The notes under the pieces are model-generated. The model was not told the origin of the DNA. It saw nothing but the letters and a program-made list of their open reading frames with translations, and ran no database searches. The translations under genes were made by a program, and so were the position numbers. This document shows, one piece after another, positions 18,797-27,710 of a stretch of DNA of 64,000 nt; positions within the stretch are counted from its first letter, which is position 1; the number at the start of each line of letters is the position of its first letter. Origin of the DNA: Tardiphaga sp. 709 (GTDB taxonomy: Bacteria; Pseudomonadota; Alphaproteobacteria; Rhizobiales; Xanthobacteraceae); NCBI RefSeq assembly GCF_032401055.1, contig NZ_CP135529.1:1736001-1800000 (forward strand), in the 5' to 3' direction.

Positions 18797-18915
18797 CGCC
18801 GAGCTTTTCGGCGGACTTCGCCATGCTGTCAACTTGTTGACTTTACTGCTGGATAAGGTCTGTCCGGAGGCCGCTCCGGATGGCATCGGAGCGCGTCTCG
18901 CCGTAGGGTTTCGCC

Positions 18916-20676
18916 ATGGACGCCTCGCTCAATCCCGCCAGCAACCTGCCCCGGACGGCCCCCGCCACCGCGTGGTGGCGCGGCATCGGGCTGCGCCAGG
19001 TCCGGCTGGTCTGCGGACTAGTACTATTCACCTATCTGCTCAGCCATTTCCTGAATCACGCGCTTGGCAATATCTCGCTCGACGCGTTGCAGACCGGCGT
19101 CGTCATTCATGCCGGCTTCTGGCAGTTTTTTCCGGTCGCGGTGACCTTCTACTCGGCGGTCACGATCCATGGCGTGCTCGGCATCTGGGCGCTGTTCGAA
19201 CGCCGGCAGTTCCGCTGGCGAGCCGTCGAGCCGCTGCAACTGGCACTCGGGCTCAGCATTCCCGCACTCATCGTCGGCCATGTGGTCGCCGTCCGCCTGG
19301 GAGAAAACCTGTACGACATCAATCGCAGCTATCCTCAGGTGTTCTATGGCTGGATCACCTCGCCCGCGAAGACGTGGTCGATGTATCTCGTGGTGGTCGT
19401 CGCCTGGCTGCACGGCTGCATCGGGCTGTATTTCTGGCTGCGGCTGAAAGCCCACTTCAAGAGCCTCGCGCCCTATCTTCTGTCGGCTGCCGTGCTGATC
19501 CCGACACTGGCACTGCTCGGCATCTTTCAGGGCAAGCGTGAGGTCGAGGCCAAGCTGGCATCGCCGCAATGGCAGGCCGAGAATTTCGGCCCGGACCGGA
19601 TGGGCACCGTTCCACAGCAGCAGACACTGGGCGACATCACCGACGATCTCCTGATCGGCTACCTCGCGCTGCTCGGTATCGTGCTCGCGGCCCGCGCTAT
19701 CCGCATGGTCGTCGAACGCCGCGCCGGGATGATCAATCTGTCCTATAGCGACGGTCGCAAGCTGCGCGTCCCTCTCGGCTTCAGCGTGCTGGAAGCGAGC
19801 CTGCGTCATCGCGTGCCGCATGCCAGCGTCTGCGGCGGACGCGCGCGCTGTTCGACCTGCCGCATTCGCGTCACCAGCGGTGTCGAGACATTGCCGGCAC
19901 CATCCGCGCGCGAAGCCTTCGTGCTGAGCAGGATCGGCGGCGCTGCAGACCCCGCGGTCCGGCTGGCCTGCCAGTTGCGACCGACAGCCGACCTCACCTT
20001 CGTTCAACTGTTCGCGCCGCAGGTGACCAGCGCGAATGCTCACGCATCGCAGCCGGCGCGGATCGGCCAGGAGCGTTATCTCGTCTGCATGTTCGTCGAC
20101 ATGCGCGGCTCGACCATGCTCGCCGAGAAGCGGCTGCCTTACGACACGGTGTTCATCGTCAACCGTTTTCTCGACGCCGTCTCGCGAGCTGTGATCGCAA
20201 GCGGCGGCAAGCCCAACCAGTTCATCGGCGACGGCGAGCTGGCGCTGTTCGGCCTCGCCTGCGATCCGCAGACCGCGTGCAGACAGGCGCTGCAGGCAGC
20301 ACGGCTCATCGCCGAAAATATCGACGAACTCAATCGCGCCCTCGCCCATGACCTGCCGCAGCCGCTGCGTTTCGGCATCGGCATTCACGGCGGCGAAGTC
20401 ATCGTCGGCGATATCGGCTATCGCGACCACATGGTGTTCACCGCACTCGGCGATGCGGTCAATGTCGCTGCGCGCCTGCAGGACATGACCAAGAGTCTCG
20501 CTTGCGAAGTCATCATCTCCGAGGAAGTAAGCACCACTGCAGGCCTGGCGGGTGACGCGCTGCCACAACAGGACGTCGCGATCCGCGGTCGCGCCGCGCC
20601 GATGAATGTGCGCACGATCACAGACGCCAAGGTACTTTCATCTCTCGTGACCAGCGACATGGTTTCCGCGCTTTAA
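18916..20676 (+). CDS. Membrane-bound class III adenylate/guanylate cyclase with haem-like 6-TM and 2Fe-2S ferredoxin domains
   Basis: 586 residues in three blocks. Residues about 30-270 form roughly six membrane helices rich in intramembrane histidines (FTYLLSHFLNHALG, IVGHVVAVRLG, AWLHGCIGLYF), resembling dihaem cytochrome b of succinate dehydrogenase. Next comes a 2Fe-2S ferredoxin domain with C-x5-C-x2-C (CGGRARCSTC) plus a fourth cysteine in RLACQL. The C-terminal class III cyclase domain has metal aspartates in FVDMRGST and IGDGELALF and the ALGDAVNVAARL motif. This architecture is the one described for rhizobial CyaC-type redox-responsive cyclases. ATG at 18916, divergent from the glycosyltransferase. 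The haem is inferred from histidine placement, not proven; cAMP is the likely product. Confidence 0.87.
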   Translation: MDASLNPASNLPRTAPATAWWRGIGLRQVRLVCGLVLFTYLLSHFLNHALGNISLDALQTGVVIHAGFWQFFPVAVTFYSAVTIHGVLGIWALFERRQFRWRAVEPLQLALGLSIPALIVGHVVAVRLGENLYDINRSYPQVFYGWITSPAKTWSMYLVVVVAWLHGCIGLYFWLRLKAHFKSLAPYLLSAAVLIPTLALLGIFQGKREVEAKLASPQWQAENFGPDRMGTVPQQQTLGDITDDLLIGYLALLGIVLAARAIRMVVERRAGMINLSYSDGRKLRVPLGFSVLEASLRHRVPHASVCGGRARCSTCRIRVTSGVETLPAPSAREAFVLSRIGGAADPAVRLACQLRPTADLTFVQLFAPQVTSANAHASQPARIGQERYLVCMFVDMRGSTMLAEKRLPYDTVFIVNRFLDAVSRAVIASGGKPNQFIGDGELALFGLACDPQTACRQALQAARLIAENIDELNRALAHDLPQPLRFGIGIHGGEVIVGDIGYRDHMVFTALGDAVNVAARLQDMTKSLACEVIISEEVSTTAGLAGDALPQQDVAIRGRAAPMNVRTITDAKVLSSLVTSDMVSAL

Positions 20677-20842
20677 CGCTGTTCCTGCAGGGCGCACCTG
20701 CTTTGCCTGCCTGAACAAGCATTCAGAAAATTCCTACAGAATTTCTTCGAACCCGCTCCGAAATCGATGCGACGAATTTGCGATGGATCGAACAGACAGA
20801 TCCCGCAACCAGCGCTTCGCGCATCACTGAAGGAGAATGACC

Positions 20843-21088
20843 ATGTTTCGCAAACTCGCACTTGCATTCGTTGCAGCAGCTTCCCTCGGCGCGATGGCGC
20901 TGACGCCGTCCACCGCATCGGCCCATGGCTGGGGCTGGCATGGCCATCACCACCACTTCCATGGCGGCGGCTTCTACGGCCCCACTTTCGGCATTGGCTA
21001 TGTCGGTGGCGGCGGTGGATGCTATGTGAGCCGCCGCGTGATGACGCCCTACGGCCTGCGCTGGCGCACGGTTAACGTCTGCTACTAA
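20843..21088 (+). CDS. Small secreted His/Gly-rich protein
   Basis: 81 residues: a signal peptide (MFRKLALAFVAAASLGAMALTPSTASA) followed by a short mature part with HGWGWHGHHHHFHGGGF, a glycine run and two cysteines (GGGCYVSRR and VNVCY). The His cluster could bind metal ions, and the two cysteines could form a disulfide in the periplasm. AAGGAG lies at proper spacing from the second of two nearby ATGs (20843), which is therefore preferred to 20837. A strong intrinsic terminator follows, so it is transcribed alone. Similar proteins are common and uncharacterised in Bradyrhizobium relatives. Confidence 0.75.
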   Translation: MFRKLALAFVAAASLGAMALTPSTASAHGWGWHGHHHHFHGGGFYGPTFGIGYVGGGGGCYVSRRVMTPYGLRWRTVNVCY

Positions 21089-21107
21089 TCCTCGCATGAG
21101 GGCTGCG

Positions 21108-21134
21108 AACCCCGGCCGTCTCGGCCGGGGTTTT
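21108..21134 (+). terminator. Rho-independent terminator after the His-rich gene
   Basis: Stem ACCCCGGCCG with its complement around a 3-base loop, followed by TTTT. It starts 20 bp after the stop codon. Confidence 0.85.
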
Positions 21135-21410
21135 GCATTGCAGCGATATCACTCGCGTGCAGATAACAACGCATGGTCGTATCGCGGCTGAGCCTGGCAC
21201 TCTGCTTTTGCGACCTTCCGCCGCGTCGGAAACATCCTGAAGAGCGACGAATCCCGGCAAATTGGACAGAGAACGGTCGGTTTGGACGATTTCTGCACGC
21301 CGTTTGAGCTATCAAGCTTGGCAATCCGCGGGTAACGTGCGCATGTCGGATATGCCGGTTTGCGGGGACCGGCAGTTCGTTATCGATTTTGATCCCGCGG
21401 AGACGACGTG
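21135..21410 (+). promoter_or_regulatory. Long upstream region of the cold-shock gene
   Basis: About 275 bp without a credible gene. The 3' half probably forms a long leader of the cold-shock mRNA. A GCCGGTTTGCGGGGACCGGC hairpin (21354-21373) and the ribosome site GGAG eight bases before ATG 21411 are visible. Long structured leaders are typical of cspA-type genes. I could not fix a promoter with confidence. Confidence 0.45.
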
Positions 21411-21611
21411 ATGACTAAAGGCACTGTGAAGTGGTTCAACCCGACGAAGGGTTATGGATTCATCCAGCCGGCGAATGGCGGCAAGGACGTGTTCGTTCAT
21501 ATTTCGGCAGTTGAGAAGGCTGGCCTTTCGACACTGAACGAAGGACAGACCGTTGAATTCGAGGAAGTTGCCAACCGCGGCAAGACCTCGGCCGAGAACC
21601 TCAAGGTCTGA
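21411..21611 (+). CDS. cspA: Cold-shock protein (CspA family)
   Basis: 66-residue single cold-shock domain. It has RNP1 (KGYGFIQP) and RNP2 (DVFVHIS) nucleic-acid-binding motifs, starting [16 protein letters not shown] and ending [11 protein letters not shown]. Such proteins bind single-stranded RNA and melt secondary structure. The ATG at 21411 is used rather than the GTG immediately before it because GGAG lies eight bases upstream. It is monocistronic. Confidence 0.95.
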   Translation: MTKGTVKWFNPTKGYGFIQPANGGKDVFVHISAVEKAGLSTLNEGQTVEFEEVANRGKTSAENLKV

Positions 21612-21680
21612 TGCATCTGGTTTGATACCAGTGTGATCCGGCTGCTTCCCCGAAGTTTTCCAGATCACGCCTCAACAATG

Positions 21681-21785
21681 TAGAGCGCATTCGGCACGAG
21701 CGGTTTCCTCCAAAGGGGCACCTCTCCTGCAACGCAATCAGTTTCACGCAGGATTGCGCTAATTCGATCCGCGGTGTGCGCTCTA
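21681..21785. repeat. Possible inverted repeat bounded by TAGAGCGCA
   Basis: TAGAGCGCA (21681-21689) is matched by its exact complement at 21777-21785, with an inner pair GCAATC/GATTGC. The segment lies between cspA and the convergent secreted-protein gene. It may be another dispersed palindromic element or a bidirectional terminator. Confidence 0.45.
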
Positions 21786-21891
21786 GCCTAACTCCAAAAG
21801 TCCGAGCTGAGATCTTTCGAGGTCCGCTCCTTAGAGCCGCCAGTTGACGTGACGCAGGCCTCAGCGACGCGACGGCGTTCCATTCCCTGCT

Positions 21892-22548
21892 TCAGTTTTC
21901 CTTGACCCACTGATCGGCCGGCTTGACGTCCGGCAGCTGTGCATAGCCGCGCGTCCACATGTCGACCACCCATTCGGTGCCCGTCGCGCGGTCCAGCAGC
22001 ACGGCGGTATTGTGCGGCGTCTGCAGCACCAGCGCATTGCCGCGATAGCGCGGATTGCCCACCGTGTGATGCTTCAGCAAACCCCAGTCCTGGATGATCA
22101 GCAGCAGGCTGGTGACGTTGCGCGTCGTGTCCCAGCAATCGAAATTGTGCTTGTCGTCGAAATAGCGGAAATCCGCATTGGCGATCCGCTTGTCGGTACC
22201 AAGCACCGGGCCGACGCGGCGATCCCACCACACCACTGCCTTCTGCACGGCAGCGCGCTCCGCTGCGGGCGACGCCTTGCCTGCGGCGAGAAGCTTGGTG
22301 AGCGCAGCCCTGTCGGCCGGCGTGAAATCGAAGGCGTGGCGACGCCGGCAGACGAAGCCGTAGCAGATGGTCATGGAACCGGCAGATGGCGGGTAGATCG
22401 ACACCGACGTGTAGAGATCGCTGACCTCGCGGGACATCTCGATCGCGCGGGCATGCGACATCGAGAACAGGCCGGTCACTGCGATGACAGCTGCCGCCAT
22501 CAGAATACGAAAATCGGCGACACGAAGATTGAAGTAGCCTGCCCGCAT
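21892..22548 (-). CDS. Secreted protein of unknown function
   Basis: 218 residues starting at the ATG at 22548. The N-terminus has a basic head and a hydrophobic stretch (ILMAAAVIAVTGLFSMSHARA) consistent with a Sec signal peptide or anchor. The mature part contains a Cys pair in ICYGFVCRRRHAFDFT, VVWWDRRVGPVLGTDKR, DCWDTTRNVTSLLLI and GTEWVVDMWTRGYAQ. I do not recognise a named family. A longer in-frame extension upstream of 22548 reads into the neighbouring regulator's 3' end and lacks coding character, so it was discarded. Confidence 0.7.
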   Translation of the reverse strand: MRAGYFNLRVADFRILMAAAVIAVTGLFSMSHARAIEMSREVSDLYTSVSIYPPSAGSMTICYGFVCRRRHAFDFTPADRAALTKLLAAGKASPAAERAAVQKAVVWWDRRVGPVLGTDKRIANADFRYFDDKHNFDCWDTTRNVTSLLLIIQDWGLLKHHTVGNPRYRGNALVLQTPHNTAVLLDRATGTEWVVDMWTRGYAQLPDVKPADQWVKEN

Positions 22549-22640
22549 GATTTGCTCCGAGAGAAACGCGCGGAAACCTAACGCAGGGTCTCCACGCTGC
22601 CAAGACAACGGCAAGGCAACGGCGGCGTTATCCCGGCTCG

Positions 22641-23105
22641 CTATCCCACCGGCAGCGGTGCGTCGCGCTTCACTTCTTCCATGACGGCGTAAGTGCGGCT
22701 CTCGCGCACGCCGGGCAGCGCCAGCAGGCTTTCGCCGAGAAAGCGACGATAGGCGCTCATGTCGGCGACGCGCGCCTTCACCAGATAATCGAAACCGCCG
22801 GCCACCATGTGGCACTCCAGCACTTCCGGCGCGAGCCGCACCGCGCGGGCGAAGCGTTCGAACACATCCGGCGTGGTCTTGTCGAGCAGCACCTCGACGA
22901 ACACCAGCAGGCCAAGGCCAAGCATCTGCGGATTCAGCCGCGCGCCATAGCCTTCGATATAGCCGTCGCGCTGCAGTCGCTTCAACCGCTCGCCGATCGA
23001 GGTCGCAGACAGGCCGACCTTCTCAGCCAGCTCTACATTGGCGATTCGGCCGTCAGCCTGCAGGACGGCGAGGATTTTCCGGTCAATCTTGTCGATGTCA
23101 CTCAT
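22641..23105 (-). CDS. Lrp/AsnC-family regulator, probable regulator of putA
   Basis: 154 residues. The N-terminal AsnC-type HTH (IDRKILAVLQADGRIANVELAEKVGLSATSIGERLKRLQRDGYI) is followed by a RAM/ligand domain (VLECHMVAGGFDYLVKARVADMSAYRRF). Divergent Lrp-type genes commonly activate putA in alphaproteobacteria in response to proline, and this gene is divergent from putA by 94 bp. The start MSDIDKIDRKIL at 23105 is preferred over the in-frame ATG seven codons upstream by analogy with family N-termini. A 6-bp palindrome in the shared promoter is a candidate site. Confidence 0.9.
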   Translation of the reverse strand: MSDIDKIDRKILAVLQADGRIANVELAEKVGLSATSIGERLKRLQRDGYIEGYGARLNPQMLGLGLLVFVEVLLDKTTPDVFERFARAVRLAPEVLECHMVAGGFDYLVKARVADMSAYRRFLGESLLALPGVRESRTYAVMEEVKRDAPLPVG

Positions 23106-23123
23106 ATCGGGTGTATAGCACGA

Positions 23124-23152
23124 CAATTTCCGGATTATCTAAGGTAAAATTG
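23124..23152. promoter_or_regulatory. Candidate Lrp-type operator in the lrp-putA intergenic region
   Basis: CAATTT (23124-23129) and AAATTG (23147-23152) form a perfect inverted pair 17 bases apart inside an AT-rich stretch, in the only space between the divergent regulator and putA. Spacing and position suit a dimeric AsnC-family protein; binding is inferred. Confidence 0.45.
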
Positions 23153-23199
23153 CAACATCTCCTATCGAACTACGGACAGACCGGGATTAAGCTTGCAGA

Positions 23200-26100
23200 A
23201 TGTCCGAGGAAATGCCCATGCCGCCCGATTTCATACCTCCCTTCAGCACTCCCTATGCACCGGATGATGGAGCCATCGCCGCCGGGCTTCTGGCCGGCGC
23301 AGCCATGACGCCCGCCCAGGACGCGCGGATCGACGCAACGGCCACGCGCCTGATCGACGCGATCCGCGCCAAGGACGACCGCTTCGGCGGTGTCGAGGAC
23401 ATGCTGCGGGAATATGCGCTCTCCACCAAGGAGGGCCTGGCGCTAATGGTGCTGGCCGAGGCGCTGCTGCGGGTGCCGGACGCGCGCACCGCCGATGCCT
23501 TCATCGAGGACAAGCTCGGCCAGGGCGATTTCATCCATCACGAGACGAAATCGAGCGCCTTCCTGGTCAACGCGTCGGCGTGGGCGCTCGGCATCTCGCA
23601 GCGCGCGATCCAGCCCGGCGAGACGCCGACGGGCACGCTGGGCCGGCTGGCGAAGCGGATCGGCCTGCCTGCGGTGCGCACCGCGACGCGGCAGGCGATG
23701 CGGCTGATGGGCAGCCATTTCGTGCTCGGGGAAACCATCGATGCGGCGCTGGCCCGCGCCCGCGCACCGTCCGAGCGCCCGGCACGCTACTCTTTCGACA
23801 TGCTCGGCGAAGGCGCCCGCACTGCCAACGACGCGCAGCGCTATTTCGACTCCTACGCCTCGGCCATCTCGGCCATCGGTCACGCCGCGGGCAACAGGCC
23901 TCTGCCCGACCGGCCGGGTATCTCGGTCAAACTCTCGGCATTGCATCCGCGCTATGAGGCGGTGAGCCATCAGCGCGTGATGCGCGAACTCGTGCCGCGC
24001 CTGATCGCGCTGGCGCAGCAAGCAAAGAGCTATGACCTCAATTTCACCGTCGATGCCGAAGAAGCCGACCGACTCGAATTGTCGCTCGACGTGATCGATG
24101 CGGCTTTTGCCGATCCGTCGCTGGCGGGATGGGACGGCTTCGGGCTTGCGATCCAGGCCTATCAGAAGCGCTGCGCCGATGTGATCGACCACATCGACGC
24201 GCTGGCGCGCCGACATAACCGCAAGATGATGGTGCGGCTCGTCAAGGGCGCCTATTGGGACACCGAGATCAAGCGTGCGCAGGAACGCGGGCTTATTGGC
24301 TATCCGGTGTTCACGCGCAAGGCGATGACCGACCTCAACTACATCGCCTGCGCGCGAAAACTGCTGGCCTTGCGCCCGCGCATCTTTCCGCAATTCGCCA
24401 CGCATAATGCGCTGACGGTCGCGACCATCCTCGAACTGGCTGGCACCGGCGGCGGCTACGAATTCCAGCGCCTGCATGGCATGGGCGACGCGCTTTACGA
24501 TCAACTCGGCAAGGACCATCCCGCTATCCGCTGGCGCACCTATGCGCCGGTCGGCAGTCATCGCGATCTGCTGGCCTATCTGGTGCGGCGGCTGCTGGAG
24601 AATGGCGCGAACTCATCTTTCGTGGCGATCGCGGCCGATGACGCTGTGCCGGTCACGACGCTGCTGCAGCGACCGGCCGCGATCATCGGCGCGCTCGACG
24701 CTGCACGACACGCGAAGATCCCGCTGCCAGCCGATCTCTACCGACCGGAACGCACCAATTCACGCGGCATCGAATTCGGCGAACGCGCGGCGTTGAACAA
24801 ATTGCTGGCCGAGATTGCGGCCAGCAAGCCAGACGTGGACAAGGTCGCCGATGCCAATGCCGAGCAGGCAAATGCTGCGGTGACGGTAGCGCGCACAGGC
24901 TTTGCATCATGGAGCCGCACGCCGGCTGAAGACCGCGCGGCAATCCTCGACCACGCTGCCGATCTTCTGGAACAGCGCCGTGCGTCCTTCATCGCATTGC
25001 TGCAACAGGAAGGCGACAAGACGCTCGATGACGCGCTGTCGGAAGTCCGCGAGGCCATCGACTTCTGCCGCTATTACGCCGCGCAAGGACGCAGGCAATT
25101 CGGCACTGGCCAGACGATGCCCGGACCAACCGGCGAGAGCAACGTGCTGAGCATGCGTGGCCGCGGCGTCTTCGTCGCCATCTCGCCGTGGAATTTTCCG
25201 CTGGCGATCTTTCTCGGCCAGGTGAGCGCCGCGCTGATGGCGGGCAATACGGTCGTCGCCAAGCCGGCCGAGCAAACGCCACGCATCGCGGCGCAAGCCG
25301 TAAGCCTGCTTCACGAAGCCGGTGCGCCAACGTCAGCACTGCATCTGATCCAGGGTGACGGCCGCATCGGCGCCACGCTGGTGGAGCATCCCGCCATTGC
25401 GGGCGTGGTGTTCACCGGCTCGACCGAGGTGGCACGATCCATCAACCGCGCCCTCGCCGCCAAAGATGGCCCGATCATACCACTCATCGCGGAGACCGGC
25501 GGCATCAATGCGATGATCGTCGATGCAACGGCCCTTCCGGAGCAGGTCGCCGACGATGTGGTGATGTCCGCATTCCGGTCGGCCGGGCAGCGCTGCTCAG
25601 CGTTGCGGCTGCTGCTCGTGCAGGACGATGTCGCCGACCGCATGATCGAGATGATCGTAGGGACGGCCCGGGAACTCAAGCTGGGCGATCCCGGTGATGC
25701 CGCCACCCATATCGGTCCGGTGATCGATGCCGAGGCCAAGCAGAAACTCGATGCGCATATTGCGCGCATGACGACTGACGCACGCGTGCACCTTGCGGGC
25801 ACGGCACCTGCAGGCAATTTCGTCGCGCCGCATATCTTCGAACTGAAGAGCGCGCGGCAACTGACCAAGGAAGTGTTTGGACCGATCCTGCATGTGGTGC
25901 GTTACCGTGCGTCGGAGTTCGATCGCGTGTTGCAGGACATTGCGGACAGCGGCTTCGGGCTCACGCTTGGCGTGCATTCGCGGATCGACGATATGGTTGA
26001 GCGCGTGATCGCGCGCCTGCCGGTCGGCAATGTTTATGTGAACCGCAACATGATCGGCGCCGTGGTCGGCGTGCAACCCTTCGGCGGCTTCGGCCTGTCC

Positions 26101-26220
26101 GGCACCGGGCCGAAAGCCGGCGGCCCGCATTACCTCGCGCGCTTCGCCACCGAACAGACGGTGACGATCAACACCGCCGCCGCGGGTGGCAATGCAGTAT
26201 TGATGACGGGTGAAGAGTAG
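23200..26220 (+). CDS. putA: Bifunctional proline dehydrogenase/glutamate-semialdehyde dehydrogenase
   Basis: 1006-residue PutA that oxidises proline to glutamate in two channelled steps. The FAD-dependent proline dehydrogenase barrel occupies roughly residues 150-480 (RLVKGAYWDTEIKRAQ, PQFATHNA, EFQRLHGMGDALY). The NAD-dependent aldehyde dehydrogenase occupies about 540-990, with NTVVAKPAEQTP, the acid AETGG and the catalytic cysteine C799 in SAGQRCSALR. The length and lack of an N-terminal ribbon-helix-helix domain mark it as the short, non-autoregulating type seen in Bradyrhizobium, which fits control by the divergent Lrp-type gene. ATG start at 23200; downstream in-frame ATGs at 23215 and 23221 are possible. 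Confidence 0.96.
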   Translation: MSEEMPMPPDFIPPFSTPYAPDDGAIAAGLLAGAAMTPAQDARIDATATRLIDAIRAKDDRFGGVEDMLREYALSTKEGLALMVLAEALLRVPDARTADAFIEDKLGQGDFIHHETKSSAFLVNASAWALGISQRAIQPGETPTGTLGRLAKRIGLPAVRTATRQAMRLMGSHFVLGETIDAALARARAPSERPARYSFDMLGEGARTANDAQRYFDSYASAISAIGHAAGNRPLPDRPGISVKLSALHPRYEAVSHQRVMRELVPRLIALAQQAKSYDLNFTVDAEEADRLELSLDVIDAAFADPSLAGWDGFGLAIQAYQKRCADVIDHIDALARRHNRKMMVRLVKGAYWDTEIKRAQERGLIGYPVFTRKAMTDLNYIACARKLLALRPRIFPQFATHNALTVATILELAGTGGGYEFQRLHGMGDALYDQLGKDHPAIRWRTYAPVGSHRDLLAYLVRRLLENGANSSFVAIAADDAVPVTTLLQRPAAIIGALDAARHAKIPLPADLYRPERTNSRGIEFGERAALNKLLAEIAASKPDVDKVADANAEQANAAVTVARTGFASWSRTPAEDRAAILDHAADLLEQRRASFIALLQQEGDKTLDDALSEVREAIDFCRYYAAQGRRQFGTGQTMPGPTGESNVLSMRGRGVFVAISPWNFPLAIFLGQVSAALMAGNTVVAKPAEQTPRIAAQAVSLLHEAGAPTSALHLIQGDGRIGATLVEHPAIAGVVFTGSTEVARSINRALAAKDGPIIPLIAETGGINAMIVDATALPEQVADDVVMSAFRSAGQRCSALRLLLVQDDVADRMIEMIVGTARELKLGDPGDAATHIGPVIDAEAKQKLDAHIARMTTDARVHLAGTAPAGNFVAPHIFELKSARQLTKEVFGPILHVVRYRASEFDRVLQDIADSGFGLTLGVHSRIDDMVERVIARLPVGNVYVNRNMIGAVVGVQPFGGFGLSGTGPKAGGPHYLARFATEQTVTINTAAAGGNAVLMTGEE

Positions 26221-26261
26221 CGCCCTCTCCCGTCTCGATCGCGCTCCACGCGCTCGATCCA

Positions 26262-26304
26262 CCCTCTCCCGCGGCGCGCAGCAGCGCTGCGCTGGGGGAG
26301 AGGG
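26262..26304. repeat. CTCTCCC-type inverted repeat after putA
   Basis: CCCTCTCCC (26262-26270) pairs with GGGAGAGGG (26296-26304) around a GC-rich palindromic centre (GCAGCGCTGC). Further CCTCTCC copies lie just upstream (26224-26230). Same family as the hairpins near 7.1-7.3 kb; likely separates putA from the next gene. Confidence 0.65.
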
Positions 26305-26421
26305 GAAGAGCGTTGCATCACCCATCGAAGATGGGTCAAATGCGCTACCGGATTCCAGATGGAATTAAATTCCGGCAGACGGCAAGAACAACACGCAGAA
26401 CAAGAGCGATGGGAGTGACGT

Positions 26422-27627
26422 ATGGAAGACGGTCTGTTCAAGGGGCTGAAGGTGCTGGACTGCGCGAGTTTCATCGCCGCCCCGGCCGCAGCCACAGTGC
26501 TGTCCGACTTCGGCGCCGACGTCATCAAGATCGAACCGCCCGGTGCCGGCGACCCCTATCGCAATCTGCCCAACCTGCCCGGTTATCCCAAGAGCGAGCA
26601 CAACTATGCGTGGATGATGGAGAGCCGCAACAAGAAGAGCCTCGCGCTCGACCTTGCCAAGCCGGAAGGCCAAGCGGTGCTCTACAAGCTCATCGCCGAG
26701 ACGGACGTGTTCATCACCAATTTCCCGCCGCCAGTGCGCAAGCGCCTGAAGATTGCCTATGAGGATATCGCACCGCTGAACGAGCGGCTGATCTATGCCT
26801 GCTTCACCGGCTATGGCGACAAGGGCGCGGAAGCCGACAAGCCCGGCTTCGACTCGACGGCGTGGTGGGCGCGCTCCGGCATGATGGATCTGGTGCGGGC
26901 GGACGAGGACACGACACCCGCGCGTTCGATCGCCGGCATGGGCGATCATCCCTGCGCCATGGCGCTGTATGGCGCCATCGTCACCGCGCTCTACAAGCGC
27001 GAGAAGACCGGCAAGGGTTGCCAGGTGAAATCCAACCTGATGGCCAATGGCGTGTGGTCGTCGAGCGTGCTGGCGCAGGCCAAGCTGGTCGGCGCCAAAT
27101 TCGAGAAGCGCCGCTCGCGCGAGGAAGCGCTCAATGCCGTCACCAATCACTACAGGTGCCGCGACGGTCGCTGGATCATGCTGTCGCTGCTTGCCGAGGA
27201 GCGGCAATGGCCGGCTTTCACCAAATGCCTCGGCCGCGACGACCTGCGCGACGATCCGCGCTTCGCAACCAAACCTGATCGCCATGCGCGCTCGGTCGAA
27301 CTGATCGAGATCCTCGACGAGGTGTTCGCGACCCGCGACCTCGCCGACTGGCGCGAGCGGCTTGACGGCAACGGCCTCGTGTTCGGCTTCGTCGGTATTC
27401 TCGACGACATCCCGAACGATCAGCAGATGAAGGACAACGATGTGCTGATCCCGTTCGAGGGAACCGACATCCTCACCATCAACAGCCCGATCTGGATCTG
27501 TGGCGAGACCAAGCGCAAGCCGCATCTGCCGCCATCCATCGGCCAACACAGCGACGAGATCCTGCGCAATGCGGGCTTCAATGATGCCGATATCGCGTGG
27601 TTGCGTGCTTCCGGCGCGGTAGCATAG
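26422..27627 (+). CDS. CaiB/BaiF (family III) CoA-transferase
   Basis: 401-residue family III CoA-transferase with the N-terminal signature LKVLDCASFIAAPAAATVLSDFGADVIKIEPP and the probable catalytic aspartate in KPGFDSTAWWARSG. Also visible are NKKSLALDLAKPEGQ and ACFTGYGDKG. It is only weakly similar to the CoA-transferase at 5134 (longer, different C-terminus), so it serves another substrate. It stands alone between putA and a fasciclin gene on the same strand, each separated by about 200 bp with hairpins. ATG at 26422. Confidence 0.88.
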   Translation: MEDGLFKGLKVLDCASFIAAPAAATVLSDFGADVIKIEPPGAGDPYRNLPNLPGYPKSEHNYAWMMESRNKKSLALDLAKPEGQAVLYKLIAETDVFITNFPPPVRKRLKIAYEDIAPLNERLIYACFTGYGDKGAEADKPGFDSTAWWARSGMMDLVRADEDTTPARSIAGMGDHPCAMALYGAIVTALYKREKTGKGCQVKSNLMANGVWSSSVLAQAKLVGAKFEKRRSREEALNAVTNHYRCRDGRWIMLSLLAEERQWPAFTKCLGRDDLRDDPRFATKPDRHARSVELIEILDEVFATRDLADWRERLDGNGLVFGFVGILDDIPNDQQMKDNDVLIPFEGTDILTINSPIWICGETKRKPHLPPSIGQHSDEILRNAGFNDADIAWLRASGAVA

Positions 27628-27681
27628 TCGCGCAAGCCGCGGACTACGAAGCCCGCGCGAAAGAGTTTCAAATTGCGATGC

Positions 27682-27710
27682 GGCCTGTGATCACGAAGTG
27701 GTCACAGGCC
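27682..27710. promoter_or_regulatory. Hairpin between the CoA-transferase and fasciclin genes
   Basis: 13-bp arms GGCCTGTGATCAC and GTGGTCACAGGCC (one mismatch) with a 3-base loop. No T-run follows, so it may be an operator or a Rho-assisted terminator rather than an intrinsic one. Confidence 0.5.

Noticed and set aside
19024-20568. 514-residue minus-strand open frame opposite the cyclase
   Set aside because: Low-complexity, histidine/aspartate-rich composition typical of antisense frames, with no coding motifs.
26365-27549. 394-residue minus-strand open frame opposite the second CaiB gene
   Set aside because: Shadow frame without a recognisable protein; the plus strand encodes the CoA-transferase with its catalytic aspartate.
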